From a virus: a DNA stretch of 64,000 nt. Positions 32,933-40,619 of the stretch are shown here, piece after piece. The stretch covers positions 31,912 through 95,911 of IMG/VR virus record IMGVR_UViG_3300050120_000309; one strand, written 5' to 3'. The notes beneath the pieces are model-generated. The model had not been told where the DNA came from, did not search any database, and saw nothing but the letters and a program-made list of their open reading frames with translations. Both the position numbers and the translations under genes were made by a program. Positions within the stretch are counted from its first letter, which is position 1, and every line of letters begins with the position of its first letter.

Positions 32933-33232
32933 ATGTCTGATAGCTATGAGAAACCCTTCAAGCTTTCACCTCTTCCAATGAATGCTGACTACACTCGGAT
33001 TGAGCAGAGGTTGATTGCTCATTATGTCACTATGTTGGGTAGTCTCATGGGACCTGCTCACAAGTGGATCTATGATCGCTGTGGGTTCTATATCATTCAG
33101 GGCACAGTGTTTACCGCGCCGAATGCTGATGAGCCCATGACCTTTCATATCCCAACTGGTCGAGAGATCGCTCTCTACAACATGCTTCTGATCTGCTATG
33201 AACAGTCAGATGCTCGTTTGATCAAGTTCTGA
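32933..33232 (+). CDS. unknown small protein
   Basis: A 99-residue protein (MSDSYEKPFKLSPL). AGGAG lies 5 bases before the second of two adjacent ATGs, which is preferred. Mixed alpha/beta; no family recognised. Confidence 0.55.
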   Translation: MSDSYEKPFKLSPLPMNADYTRIEQRLIAHYVTMLGSLMGPAHKWIYDRCGFYIIQGTVFTAPNADEPMTFHIPTGREIALYNMLLICYEQSDARLIKF

Positions 33233-33242
33233 AAGGAGATCC

Positions 33243-33356
33243 ATGCATGAACTGTGGGTCTCGTTGAAAGAGATTGGTGTTTGGGCCTGGCCATGGATCC
33301 TATTATGGCTAGGGACCTGTTTACTGGTTCATCGTATGGATCGTAGGAGTACATAA
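33243..33356 (+). CDS. Trp-rich membrane peptide
   Basis: A 37-residue protein with one hydrophobic helix (WAWPWILLWLGTCLLVH). AAAGGAGATCC precedes the ATG, and the stop overlaps the next start (TAATG), which supports a real gene. Confidence 0.6.
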   Translation: MHELWVSLKEIGVWAWPWILLWLGTCLLVHRMDRRST

Positions 33357-33568
33357 TGGCTGAAGCTCGTGCTCAGGAATTTCAAGCTGAGCAGCGTGCC
33401 TTCTTTGATAAGGCATTGCTCGCAGGTTTGGTAGCAGTCACGGCTGGTTGGCAATCCGGCGGACGTCTCAATACAACCCAGATGGAGAAGATCACGGATG
33501 ATGCTGTCCTTATAGCTCTGGAACTGACTCGTAAGCGTCAGGTGCAGTTCGACAATGGAGAGATCTGA
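33356..33568 (+). CDS. unknown small helical protein
   Basis: A 70-residue protein, mainly helical (ARAQEFQAEQRAFFDKALLA). It is coupled by overlap on both sides (TAATG and TGATG). Function unknown. Confidence 0.55.
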   Translation: MAEARAQEFQAEQRAFFDKALLAGLVAVTAGWQSGGRLNTTQMEKITDDAVLIALELTRKRQVQFDNGEI

Positions 33569-33696
33569 TGAGGTTACTTCGCTGGCTTCATCCATTCCAT
33601 TGGTGGTCTCCTTGGACTACCGGATCTCATCCGGGATTGTCTCGAGAGGAACGGTTCTGTTACCTCTGTGGTGAGTGGCGTGGAAGGCTTGCTTAG
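33568..33696 (+). CDS. small Trp-rich CxxC protein
   Basis: A 42-residue protein (MRLLRWLHPFHWWSPW, later CYLCGEW). The start overlaps the previous stop. The single CxxC may bind zinc as a dimer. Function unknown. Confidence 0.45.
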   Translation: MRLLRWLHPFHWWSPWTTGSHPGLSREERFCYLCGEWRGRLA

Positions 33697-34098
33697 GCTG
33701 CCGAACCTCACACAACACATTAGATCCACAAGTTTGTAGGGCGGGCTTTACCTGTCATTCGTCGGAAACTATCCGGATTCGAATGAACACCGTCTTTGAT
33801 GTGCCATGAGCAGGTGTGTGCCGAGCCAATCCTTCGCAATCATGAGGGGCAAAGTATAGGGGCAATCCCTCTGTGCAATCGAACCGTTGAGACGTACAAG
33901 GGGCCTTGGTGGCCGAAGACACCATTGAGAATACAATCCCTCGCTGTTCCGAGCACATCAGCCGGGCATGGCTTCAACGAAGTGGGCAAGTGGCTAACGC
34001 TGATATAAGCCATGAAGCATCGAGGCATTCCCGGTACTAGTGACGGGTCTGCCCTACAAGAACTATCTGTTCTATCCCAACACTCAAGGAGATTCGTT
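33697..34098 (+). ncRNA. non-coding stretch with pseudoknot-like pairing
   Basis: No credible gene: short frames here lack ribosome sites. ATCAGC (33957) pairs with GCTGAT (33999), and CATGGCTT (33967) with AAGCCATG (34007), in interleaved order, the layout of an H-type pseudoknot. It may be a structured RNA or leader. The next gene has its own AAGGAG. Confidence 0.35.
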
Positions 34099-34320
34099 AT
34101 GGCAGGTTCGCTTTCTGTACTTCTACAGGTCAATGAAGCTCGTCATGCCCTGTGCCGCGCTCAACAGCTCTGGGGTGATACAGCATTCGTTCTCGATCAG
34201 TCTGACCTGAATACCAAGATGTTCATTGTCTCTGCCGGCGGTAAGACTATCCGTGCATACGGTGAGGGTGAGTCTTGGGATGAGGCATTCATTGCAGCTG
34301 GTGAGTCACTGTTCCCTTGA
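34099..34320 (+). CDS. unknown small protein
   Basis: A 73-residue protein (MAGSLSVLLQVNEARHALCR, then a beta pattern). AAGGAGATTCGTT precedes the ATG. No family recognised. Confidence 0.55.
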   Translation: MAGSLSVLLQVNEARHALCRAQQLWGDTAFVLDQSDLNTKMFIVSAGGKTIRAYGEGESWDEAFIAAGESLFP

Positions 34321-34379
34321 ACCTAAGGTGTTCTCTGTATGGTACGTGCTGCTACGGAAAGGGAAGATCAAAGAACGAT

Positions 34380-34445
34380 ATGAACGCTATCTATCACTCT
34401 GTGTGGGCTTTGCTCGCCATGCTCTTGCCGAAGCATGCTCACTAA
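34380..34445 (+). CDS. tiny hydrophobic peptide, doubtful
   Basis: A 21-residue frame (MNAIYHSVWALLAMLLPKHAH) overlapping the next start. Weak upstream GGGAAGA. It may be a leader peptide coupling translation to the next gene. Confidence 0.25.
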   Translation: MNAIYHSVWALLAMLLPKHAH

Positions 34446-34626
34446 TGGTCGGCCGGAGAACCCGGTCACTACCGCGCGCATCGAGACCGCCAAGCTGAAC
34501 CAATACATCAATCAAATGATCTTTGAGATCGTTGGTCCAGTTCATATCCTCAACATCTTCAATCCAGTAGAGAATGGCCCAGCCGATCTGGCTTGGAAGA
34601 AACTGCTGGTCGGTCAATCTCTGTAA
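34435..34626 (+). CDS. unknown small protein
   Basis: A 63-residue protein (TARIETAKLNQYINQMIFEI). No clear ribosome site; translation could be coupled to the preceding peptide. Natural-looking composition, no motif. Confidence 0.4.
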   Translation: MLTNGRPENPVTTARIETAKLNQYINQMIFEIVGPVHILNIFNPVENGPADLAWKKLLVGQSL

Positions 34627-34659
34627 TCCGATCCCACAATTCAGAAAGGGGCTACGCCA

Positions 34660-35187
34660 ATGCGTCGTCTATGTATCAGTATGCTTGTCAGTTTGGCGAT
34701 GTTGGTTCCCACCACATCGTTTGCACAGAACGTCGCTATGGTTGATGCACCTTCAACTGTTTCGTCGTCCTCGATGGACAACAATACCAACCATGTCATC
34801 TCCTATGACGCCTTTGGTGTCATCCTGCCTCCACATGTGAGTCCCAAGCCGAAGTTCGACAAGGTACTTGGTGGACTGTGGGCTGTTGATCTCACCGCCA
34901 GACTGGTGGATGCACAGACCACGCACACTTTCCTCTCGAATCCATGCAAATGCTTCGCTGAGGGAGATCCATTGGCGCCTGGTAGCCCAAATTGGGGACA
35001 TCTATTGCCGTTCCAGTTCGGTATATGGGCGGCAGTAACTGTTACCAGCTATGAGCTGAGCAAGCATCGACATCGGCAAATAGCAAGGCTCCTTGCTTCT
35101 GGCGACAGTGGAATGGAGATCCAAGCGGATATCCACAACATGGGGTTGCATGCACCTTTGGTTCAAACGGCAACTTCAGTAAAGTGA
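34660..35187 (+). CDS. exported protein with signal peptide
   Basis: A 175-residue protein. The N-terminus MRRLCISMLVSLAMLVPTTSFAQ is a typical Sec signal with cleavage likely after SFA. Mature part has a CKC pair and a hydrophobic segment (FQFGIWAAVTVTSY) near residue 125. It would act in the envelope, perhaps in lysis control or superinfection exclusion. No family recognised. Confidence 0.6.
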   Translation: MRRLCISMLVSLAMLVPTTSFAQNVAMVDAPSTVSSSSMDNNTNHVISYDAFGVILPPHVSPKPKFDKVLGGLWAVDLTARLVDAQTTHTFLSNPCKCFAEGDPLAPGSPNWGHLLPFQFGIWAAVTVTSYELSKHRHRQIARLLASGDSGMEIQADIHNMGLHAPLVQTATSVK

Positions 35188-35192
35188 GCTCC

Positions 35193-35495
35193 ATGACCGC
35201 TGCATATCCTGAAGAGCATCCGGAGAAGAAGACGCCGGTGCTCGATGTTGAGATCGATACTTCCAATACAGTCCAGCTCGAAAAGAGCATGGCTGAAGTG
35301 GATGCTATTGCCACCCATAAACCTGATCAACTCGAGAAGGATGTTCGTGCCAGTCTCAAGGAGATCCATGAATTCCATGGAGCTAAGTTCTTGAAGAACC
35401 CACCTGCCGAGAAGTTCATGAAGGCCACTTATTTGGCCGATCTGAAGTTCCGAGAGATGGATCATCTTCTGTTTGCTCAGCAACATCAGGGGTAG
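35193..35495 (+). CDS. unknown acidic helical protein
   Basis: A 100-residue protein (MTAAYPEEHPEKKTPVLDVE) rich in Glu, Lys and Ala. GTG at 35184 overlapping the previous stop is an alternative start. No motif recognised. Confidence 0.5.
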   Translation: MTAAYPEEHPEKKTPVLDVEIDTSNTVQLEKSMAEVDAIATHKPDQLEKDVRASLKEIHEFHGAKFLKNPPAEKFMKATYLADLKFREMDHLLFAQQHQG

Positions 35496-35621
35496 GAACG
35501 CCCCAGATACTGCAGTCTCCTCTGCAGTGGACAGTTCCCATCCGCCGGTATGTATGACCGGCACCCTTTAGTACTGCGACTGTTGTCACATGTATCGATG
35601 AAGTGAAAGGAGTTCTAGCCT

Positions 35622-35666
35622 ATGGCTGGTTCCGGCTCGCTTGATGATTCATTCAAGCCAACGTAA
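35622..35666 (+). CDS. 14-residue mini-ORF, doubtful
   Basis: MAGSGSLDDSFKPT behind AAAGGAG with 9-base spacing. It could be a leader peptide. The rest of 35496-35795 holds only a terminator. Confidence 0.25.
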   Translation: MAGSGSLDDSFKPT

Positions 35667-35727
35667 CCACTACACCTCACTCACAACCTAATTCGCGCTG
35701 CACCACACAGCATCAGCAACACCAATC

Positions 35728-35751
35728 AGCTCACCCTAACCGGTGGGCTTT
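35728..35751 (+). terminator. terminator with CTAACC loop, copy 1
   Basis: AGCTCACC/GGTGGGCT stem with loop CTAACC, followed by TTCG. Same loop as the terminators at 37539 and 49821. Confidence 0.6.
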
Positions 35752-35795
35752 CGTCGTTCTACGCACCGTTCACTGAAGATCACAAGGAGATCATC

Positions 35796-35981
35796 ATGGC
35801 AAGCAAAGGCTGGACTGCATCGCAATCGAGGGGTTTTCTGCGCAACAATGCGCCTGTTGAGTACGCGCAGCGCTACACCGACACCACTCCCTCAAGCCAC
35901 ATGCCAGTAACGCTGGCTCAGGTTGTTTTCGTCCCCAACTCCAGACTTCGGCCGAGAGCTGATCGCCTGGTCCGGGCTTAG
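35796..35981 (+). CDS. unknown small basic protein
   Basis: A 61-residue protein (MASKGWTASQSRGFLRNNAP) ending RLRPRADRLVRA. AAGGAGATCATC precedes the ATG. Function unknown. Confidence 0.5.
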   Translation: MASKGWTASQSRGFLRNNAPVEYAQRYTDTTPSSHMPVTLAQVVFVPNSRLRPRADRLVRA

Positions 35982-36010
35982 TACTAGATACAGACATTGA
36001 GAAGCCGTGT

Positions 36011-36052
36011 GCTGCCCTTGGTTGGACGAGTAATCGATTTCCAAGGGACAGC
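36011..36052 (+). repeat. long inverted repeat in a leader
   Basis: GCTGCCCTTGG pairs with CCAAGGGACAGC (one bulged A) across a 19-base loop, upstream of the next gene. A regulatory RNA hairpin is possible. Confidence 0.45.
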
Positions 36053-36121
36053 AGCTCTGTGGTAGCAGGGCGCGTTCGTTGAGGACTGCCTATATCCTCA
36101 ACACCATTCTGAAAGGGCCTC

Positions 36122-36349
36122 ATGGCTAAGAAGACATTCATTTGCATCGAGGGTCCTTTGGCTGGTCAACAGCTGGAGGATCCTCAGACCGATTACATGC
36201 GCTTCAGCCGATCAACGGACACCTTCAACAACACCTATCCCTCGGGGATTTGGACCAAGGAATATGCCGATGGCAATTTCCCGTCCGGTGTGCTCATCCA
36301 CCGCTCAGTATTCGCTGAGCTACTCGCTGGTCTCGCAACTCAGGAGTAA
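36122..36349 (+). CDS. unknown small protein
   Basis: A 75-residue protein starting MAKKTFICIEGPLAGQQLED, a beta-rich start seen in small phage proteins. GAAAGGGCCTC precedes the ATG. Function unknown. Confidence 0.55.
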   Translation: MAKKTFICIEGPLAGQQLEDPQTDYMRFSRSTDTFNNTYPSGIWTKEYADGNFPSGVLIHRSVFAELLAGLATQE

Positions 36350-36351
36350 CA

Positions 36352-36501
36352 ATGATCTGCTCACTCTGTCGTGATGCCATCTTTTTCCAGCCTGATCGAC
36401 ATCGTGATCGTTACTACCACTCTGGTCAGGTCAGTAAGGAACGGTATCTCGTACACGTTCAATTCGGATGCTTCAACAAAGCAGTGCCTGCAAAGTGGTA
36501 G
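36352..36501 (+). CDS. small CxxC protein
   Basis: A 49-residue protein (MICSLCRDAIFFQPDRHRD). CAGGAGTAACA precedes the ATG. One CxxC and a later Cys could bind zinc. Function unknown. Confidence 0.55.
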   Translation: MICSLCRDAIFFQPDRHRDRYYHSGQVSKERYLVHVQFGCFNKAVPAKW

Positions 36502-36503
36502 CG

Positions 36504-36812
36504 ATGAACGGCGATCTAACCATTCCTGCAATCACGTCTCTTGAGCCGTGCCATTGCCATTCGTCCACAGCAATCTGTGGATGTATCTCGAGAGGTTCCG
36601 GAGAACTGGACTTTCTTGGTCTCTGGGAGAATGAGTGCCCTCATGGGCATGCATTCCAACCATGGGATCATCCCTGCATTATTCACCCTGGTGTGCTCTT
36701 GAACCCACCTCTTCCGCCGAAGCACCGAGCGATTCTTGGTGCCATTATGGCGACCGTATTGGGAATCTGGGTGGCTTTGATTCATCCCCACCTCTCATCC
36801 CTCCTCCACTAA
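36504..36812 (+). CDS. Cys/His-rich protein with C-terminal membrane helix
   Basis: A 102-residue protein. CHCHSSTAICGC and CPHGHAFQPWDH give a zinc-binding-like N-terminal half; the C-terminus is one transmembrane helix (AILGAIMATVLGIWVALIH). The start at 36504 follows the previous stop by 2 bases. Confidence 0.5.
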   Translation: MNGDLTIPAITSLEPCHCHSSTAICGCISRGSGELDFLGLWENECPHGHAFQPWDHPCIIHPGVLLNPPLPPKHRAILGAIMATVLGIWVALIHPHLSSLLH

Positions 36813-36813
36813 T

Positions 36814-36990
36814 ATGGCCCGCAGAGTCCCCATACTCGGCATGACAACAACAATCTGTTCGATGGCTCATACGGTGGAAGAGCACGCTGACTGCTACAGC
36901 TCAGCCTTCTCCAGTGGCCGTGTGTTCCAGTGCAAATGCAAGTGTCACCAGTCCAAGCAGATCAATCTGTTTGGCTCAAAGAGAAGATAG
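36814..36990 (+). CDS. small Cys-rich basic protein
   Basis: A 58-residue protein ending with QCKCKCHQSKQ and a basic tail. An internal ATG at 36841 would give 49 residues. It follows the previous stop after one base. Possible zinc-binding or nucleic-acid-binding peptide. Confidence 0.45.
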   Translation: MARRVPILGMTTTICSMAHTVEEHADCYSSAFSSGRVFQCKCKCHQSKQINLFGSKRR

Positions 36991-37003
36991 GAAACACTCA
37001 GCT

Positions 37004-37153
37004 ATGGAAACACATCCCGGTTTATGCATCGCAGCCTTCTTTACCTTCGTCGTCGTTGGATGGATCGGGCGGTGCATTTGGATATGCAGGCATGACGTGG
37101 TCACAGTCAATACCACCTGTAAGGGTGGATGCTCGCTGAAGTCAACAGTTTAG
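37004..37153 (+). CDS. Cys-rich membrane peptide
   Basis: A 49-residue protein with one transmembrane helix (CIAAFFTFVVVGWIG) and several cysteines (RCIWICRH, CKGGC). AGGA lies upstream at long spacing. Function unknown. Confidence 0.45.
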   Translation: METHPGLCIAAFFTFVVVGWIGRCIWICRHDVVTVNTTCKGGCSLKSTV

Positions 37154-37182
37154 CTGGTCTGGACTCCTTGGGACCGGTTATC

Positions 37183-37208
37183 GAGGGGCAGTTGTGGAAC
37201 TGCCCCTC
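37183..37208 (+). repeat. perfect 11-bp hairpin
   Basis: GAGGGGCAGTT/AACTGCCCCTC with loop gtgg. No T tract follows; it could be a terminator without tail or an mRNA-stabilising hairpin before the next gene. Confidence 0.5.
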
Positions 37209-37233
37209 TCAATCACCTATTCGCAGAGGCCCT

Positions 37234-37512
37234 ATGAAACCCAGCATCATCGACGTCGTGCAGCGCTATGGCTTCATGCCAGCCAAGCCAATCATTGAAG
37301 CTCAACACTTCTCTGAATGGCAGCACCCTTCTGTTCGCAATGCAAAGGACAGACAGTGCTCAGTCATGGTCTTCGGCAATCGTGCCGTTGTCCACTGTGC
37401 CAAGGGTGATCCGCACTACACAACTTCAGCCAGTGACGTTGAGTTCATGCTCCGTACTGAGTTCCCCATGTTCATGGCGCAACCAGCAGTACTTCAGGCT
37501 GCTAACGCCTAA
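37234..37512 (+). CDS. unknown small protein
   Basis: A 92-residue protein (MKPSIIDVVQRYGFMPAKPI) with an alpha/beta pattern. Start chosen after the hairpin; the upstream in-frame extension crosses it. Function unknown. Confidence 0.5.
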   Translation: MKPSIIDVVQRYGFMPAKPIIEAQHFSEWQHPSVRNAKDRQCSVMVFGNRAVVHCAKGDPHYTTSASDVEFMLRTEFPMFMAQPAVLQAANA

Positions 37513-37538
37513 CGATGTATCAGCAGATGAGCCACTTG

Positions 37539-37565
37539 AGCCCGCCCTAACCGGCGGGCTTTCTC
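37539..37565 (+). terminator. terminator with CTAACC loop, copy 2
   Basis: Perfect 8-bp stem AGCCCGCC/GGCGGGCT with loop CTAACC and a following TTCTCTTTG. Confidence 0.8.
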
Positions 37566-37599
37566 TTTGCCATTCAACCGAATCACGAAAGGAACCACC

Positions 37600-38007
37600 A
37601 TGTCACAACATGGCATCAAGCTCTCGCGCCCACAGAATGCTCTCCCCGTAGAGCTCCGTCAGCGCAATAGCGATCTTGACGTCCTCATCTCTCTCGCGGG
37701 TACCGCAGCAGAGAACCAGTCCTTCGGCTTCCAGTCCCAAGTTCGTGTGGCTCGCCGACTCATTCGACAGAACTGTTCCAGCTATCGCCCCAGCACTGCA
37801 TTTGCAGAAGCAGTTGTCTGTGGCTCTGGTGAGAAAGACGGCACCCCAGCAAAGGGCAGCCAGTGTTTCACCTGCCGTGCAGGCCAGTTCTCTCAGAGCG
37901 GCTTCTTCACCGGTGAAGAGCAGCCACCTCAGTCCCCCCGTGACTGCATAGTTCCACCTTGGAACGATCCTGACATTCAACCAGCAATGGTTCAATCCGT
38001 TACCTAG
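37600..38007 (+). CDS. unknown Cys-containing protein
   Basis: A 135-residue protein. The middle has QNCSSYRP and AVVCGSGEKDG, then GSQCFTCRAGQF. A zinc or disulfide site is likely. AAAGGAACCACC precedes the ATG at 37600. No family recognised. Confidence 0.5.
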   Translation: MSQHGIKLSRPQNALPVELRQRNSDLDVLISLAGTAAENQSFGFQSQVRVARRLIRQNCSSYRPSTAFAEAVVCGSGEKDGTPAKGSQCFTCRAGQFSQSGFFTGEEQPPQSPRDCIVPPWNDPDIQPAMVQSVT

Positions 38008-38048
38008 ACGGTCATCTGGGCAAATCAAACAACGAAAGCAGGCAACAC

Positions 38049-38399
38049 ATGAGCGGTATCCTTCTCAGCAACACTCGTCGTCGCATCTCCGCCACCATCG
38101 GCGGCAAAGTCGTTTCCTCCCTTGAGTCTGGCCCGGCTATTGTCGGTGGCAAGCTCTTGCGCATCTCCGAAGGCCGCGAAGGCGGTAGCAAGACCGACGG
38201 CTCGGCGTATGTCGTCGCGCATGTGCAGGTGAATCCCGGCACGGTTATCCGTGTTGCGGGGTATGGACCGGATCAGGTCGCGCAGATCAATGCCATCCAG
38301 CCGGATGGTACTTTCAGCGCATTCCTGAGCGGTATGGGTCGTGGCGGCTACAAGCTCGTCGAGTTCGACAAACCGGCTGATTCTCAGCCGGCGGCGTAG
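38049..38399 (+). CDS. beta-rich unknown protein
   Basis: A 116-residue basic protein with repeated beta-turn sequence (GSAYVVAHVQVNPGTVIRVAG). Possibly a single-stranded nucleic-acid-binding or structural protein, but no family is recognised. Confidence 0.5.
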   Translation: MSGILLSNTRRRISATIGGKVVSSLESGPAIVGGKLLRISEGREGGSKTDGSAYVVAHVQVNPGTVIRVAGYGPDQVAQINAIQPDGTFSAFLSGMGRGGYKLVEFDKPADSQPAA

Positions 38400-38527
38400 G
38401 CTCAGGACGACTCCCTGAATGATGCAAAGATTCTGTGCAGCGGGCTTCAAGTCTGCTGCACAGATTTCTGCATGTAAACACCGAAAACAGGGTGTTTCAA
38501 ACCGAGCATTGGGACTTACGTGACGGA

Positions 38528-38545
38528 ATCAGGTCTTTTCCTGAT
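38528..38545 (+). terminator. short hairpin, possible terminator
   Basis: ATCAGG-tctttt-CCTGAT stem. Short, with the T run in the loop; weak evidence. Confidence 0.3.
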
Positions 38546-38558
38546 CGAATTGCCCGAC

Positions 38559-38569
38559 CTAGTATAGGA
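38559..38569 (-). promoter_or_regulatory. CTAGTATAGGA element, copy 4
   Basis: Same 11-mer as at 6374, 14921 and 19048 and in the same absolute orientation, although genes here run rightward. On the minus strand it reads TCCTATACTAG, so if it is a promoter it would give antisense RNA; alternatively the near-palindrome CTA-gta-TAG is an operator for the permease gene 58 bases downstream. Confidence 0.35.
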
Positions 38570-38626
38570 GAATCAGGCTCACGTCCCGGATTCGCTCTTT
38601 GGAAACTGGAAACTGAGGCCTTAGAA

Positions 38627-39373
38627 ATGGCTATTACAGCCCTCGAATTATCCCTCATCGCAGTGCCTCTCGGACTACGTCACGGGTTCGATTACGATCA
38701 CCTCGCGGCGATCGCAGACATCTCAAGTCTCCAGACCAACTGGAAGCAGGGAATGAAGCTTGGGTTGCTCTACGCACTCGGTCATGCCCTGACTCTATTC
38801 ATCCTCGCAGCACCAATCTTGCTGTTCGGCATCCATATTCCAGCGCTTCGATTCCCCTTGGCTGATCGCCTGGTCGGAATCACGCTGATCGTGATGTCAC
38901 TTTGCATCTTCATAAGTGTGGTCAGGAACAAGCATTCTCATGCTGCTCCAACCAGTCGCATTGCGATGCTAGTGACCTGGACGCAATGGGCAGCGTGGCG
39001 TATTCGGGCCTGGATGGGTTCCGATGCATTACCACCTGTCCCGTTCAGATTCACCTATGATCGTGGTTCGGTCTTTGTAGTCGGCATTATTCATGGCCTC
39101 GGTGCCGAGACACCCAGTCAGCTCGCTCTGTTCATGCTCACCGCCCAAGTTGGCGGAGCAGCCATGGGCGTGGTTGGACTCTTGTGTTTTCTCGCTGGCC
39201 TATTAGCCATGAATACGTTCATGACGGCCACAGCCTCGGGCCTCAAAACCTCGAGTCTGCGTGCCCCATGGATGAATCGGGGATTCAACCTGTTGGTGGC
39301 CAGCTATAGCCTGGCTGCCGGCGTGATCTTCGCAGCAGCGCTGGCTGACAAACTCCCGCCATTGGGACACTAG
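38627..39373 (+). CDS. NicO-like nickel/cobalt permease homologue
   Basis: A 248-residue membrane protein with about six hydrophobic segments. Near the N-terminus LRHGFDYDHLAAIAD (R18, H19, D22, D24, H25) closely resembles the R-H-x-x-D-x-D-H-I signature of NiCoT/NicO permeases, which move Ni2+ or Co2+ across the inner membrane. LYALGHALTLFI and GLGAETPSQLAL fit the second and third conserved regions (S-L-G-H and L-G-F-D-T-A-T-E types). GAGG lies upstream of the ATG. The longer open frame upstream is non-coding. Metal transport genes are unusual in phages; substrate is inferred from the signature. Confidence 0.7.
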   Translation: MAITALELSLIAVPLGLRHGFDYDHLAAIADISSLQTNWKQGMKLGLLYALGHALTLFILAAPILLFGIHIPALRFPLADRLVGITLIVMSLCIFISVVRNKHSHAAPTSRIAMLVTWTQWAAWRIRAWMGSDALPPVPFRFTYDRGSVFVVGIIHGLGAETPSQLALFMLTAQVGGAAMGVVGLLCFLAGLLAMNTFMTATASGLKTSSLRAPWMNRGFNLLVASYSLAAGVIFAAALADKLPPLGH

Positions 39374-39380
39374 GAGCAAT

Positions 39381-39650
39381 ATGCGAGAGATTCATGAACC
39401 TTTAGATTCTGATGGAAGTAAGATTCGTCAAGGCGTGATTGCCACAATAGAAGCACTCAGCAAAGTTGACTTTAGCGCATACACCTTGCAGGGCAACCAC
39501 GGTGGGATCGTCAAGATGGCAAAGGTATGCTGTCCGAAAGACTTTCCAAGTTCAGTGGTAGAAGCTGTGACCAAACGTGTCATCTCAGCATTGGGATTTG
39601 ATTCTCTCGACTTCGTTGAGTTGGAAACCAACTCAGGATTCATTCAGTAG
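39381..39650 (+). CDS. unknown small protein
   Basis: An 89-residue protein (RQGVIATIEALSKVDFSAYT). TAGGAGCAAT precedes the ATG. Loosely similar to the next protein in the R-x-x-I-x-x-I-...-D-F-x-A pattern. Function unknown. Confidence 0.5.
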   Translation: MREIHEPLDSDGSKIRQGVIATIEALSKVDFSAYTLQGNHGGIVKMAKVCCPKDFPSSVVEAVTKRVISALGFDSLDFVELETNSGFIQ

Positions 39651-39662
39651 ATTCGGAGCAGT

Positions 39663-39920
39663 ATGAACGATACGCCACAAGCCCGACATGAACGTGATGT
39701 ACGTGCAGCTATCCTATTGATAATGCAAGGTTTTACGAACTTTGACTTCACCGCAACAGCGCATCCTTGGATCAGACTAAGTATGGTATGGTGGGCCGGC
39801 GCTAACCTTCGAGACATTTCTCATGACGTTATTTATGAAGCTTTGGATCGTTGTTACATCTGCCTTGGCTATACAGACCAAGTTGATCCTTTGCAAGCTT
39901 TGGCTCCAACTGCCCCATAG
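39663..39920 (+). CDS. unknown small protein
   Basis: An 85-residue protein (VRAAILLIMQGFTNFDFTAT). CGGAGCAGT precedes the ATG. Possibly a distant paralogue of the preceding gene. Its last codons contain a CTTTGGCTC element for the next gene. Confidence 0.5.
   Translation: MNDTPQARHERDVRAAILLIMQGFTNFDFTATAHPWIRLSMVWWAGANLRDISHDVIYEALDRCYICLGYTDQVDPLQALAPTAP
39898..39906 (+). promoter_or_regulatory. CTTTGGCTC element, plus-strand copy
   Basis: Exact copy inside the 3' end of the 85-residue gene, 47 bases before the GTG at 39954, which has a GGAGG ribosome site in between. Confidence 0.5.
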
Positions 39921-39953
39921 GTCAATCTGAGACTGCAATCCCCGGAGGATTCA

Positions 39954-40526
39954 GTGTCAAAGCATAACGACCAGAAGCAGGAAGGCCTGCCCCGCAGCAA
40001 ATCGTCCCGTCAGAAGCTTCGCCGGTGGTCATTCATCACTCGCATGAAGATGGAAACCGGTGACGTTCAGACTCATCAGTTGCCCGGACTGTCGTACGGC
40101 AACTCCGCCCAGGCCCAGCAGACTGCTGATGATCTGCTCGCGCAGTTCAAACAGCATGAAGGCGCGCCACAAGACGTCACCCTCATCCCAGTTGGTCATG
40201 AGACCATCTCGGAAACGACCATGCGTCAGCTCAATGGGCTGCAGGCACAGGTCAATCTCATCACCAAGGCAGCATTCATCTTGGCTGAGAAGTTCAGACT
40301 GGCAAGCACCACCGACAAGTCCATTGAGGATCTGGTTGGTGAGGCTTCCAATCAGGCCCGCGCGCACCTGTTCCCACGTTGGGCAGAAGCGCAGGCCAAA
40401 ATCAACGACCTGGACGTCGAAGCCGTCACCTCAGTTGAGGCAGATGTTGTTGCACCGAAGGCCAAGCGTAAGCTCGGTATCGATGCAGTCAATGCGATCC
40501 TCAATAACCCAGTCGAAGTCGACTGA
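39954..40526 (+). CDS. unknown helical protein
   Basis: A 190-residue protein with a basic N-terminus (PRSKSSRQKLRRWSF) and a helical C-terminal half. GGAGG precedes the GTG start. It ends before a strong terminator. A nucleic-acid-associated role is possible; no family recognised. Confidence 0.55.
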   Translation: MSKHNDQKQEGLPRSKSSRQKLRRWSFITRMKMETGDVQTHQLPGLSYGNSAQAQQTADDLLAQFKQHEGAPQDVTLIPVGHETISETTMRQLNGLQAQVNLITKAAFILAEKFRLASTTDKSIEDLVGEASNQARAHLFPRWAEAQAKINDLDVEAVTSVEADVVAPKAKRKLGIDAVNAILNNPVEVD

Positions 40527-40560
40527 GCCAAGACTTTACGCTAATAGCTATAACCCAAGA

Positions 40561-40583
40561 CCCCTGAGAAATCAGGGGTTTTC
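40561..40583 (+). terminator. rho-independent terminator
   Basis: CCCCTGA-gaaa-TCAGGGG stem with a GAAA loop and a following TTTT. Confidence 0.85.
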
Positions 40584-40619
40584 CTATGCCCCTCTCAACC
40601 ATTGTCAGGAGAACGAATC

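Noticed and set aside
33796-34008. 70-codon frame in the gene-free stretch
   Set aside because: No ribosome site, odd composition and overlap with paired RNA segments; treated as non-coding.
33700-34090. Possible tRNA in the gene-free stretch
   Set aside because: GATTCGAAT-like loops occur but the flanking bases do not form a T stem or acceptor stem on either strand.
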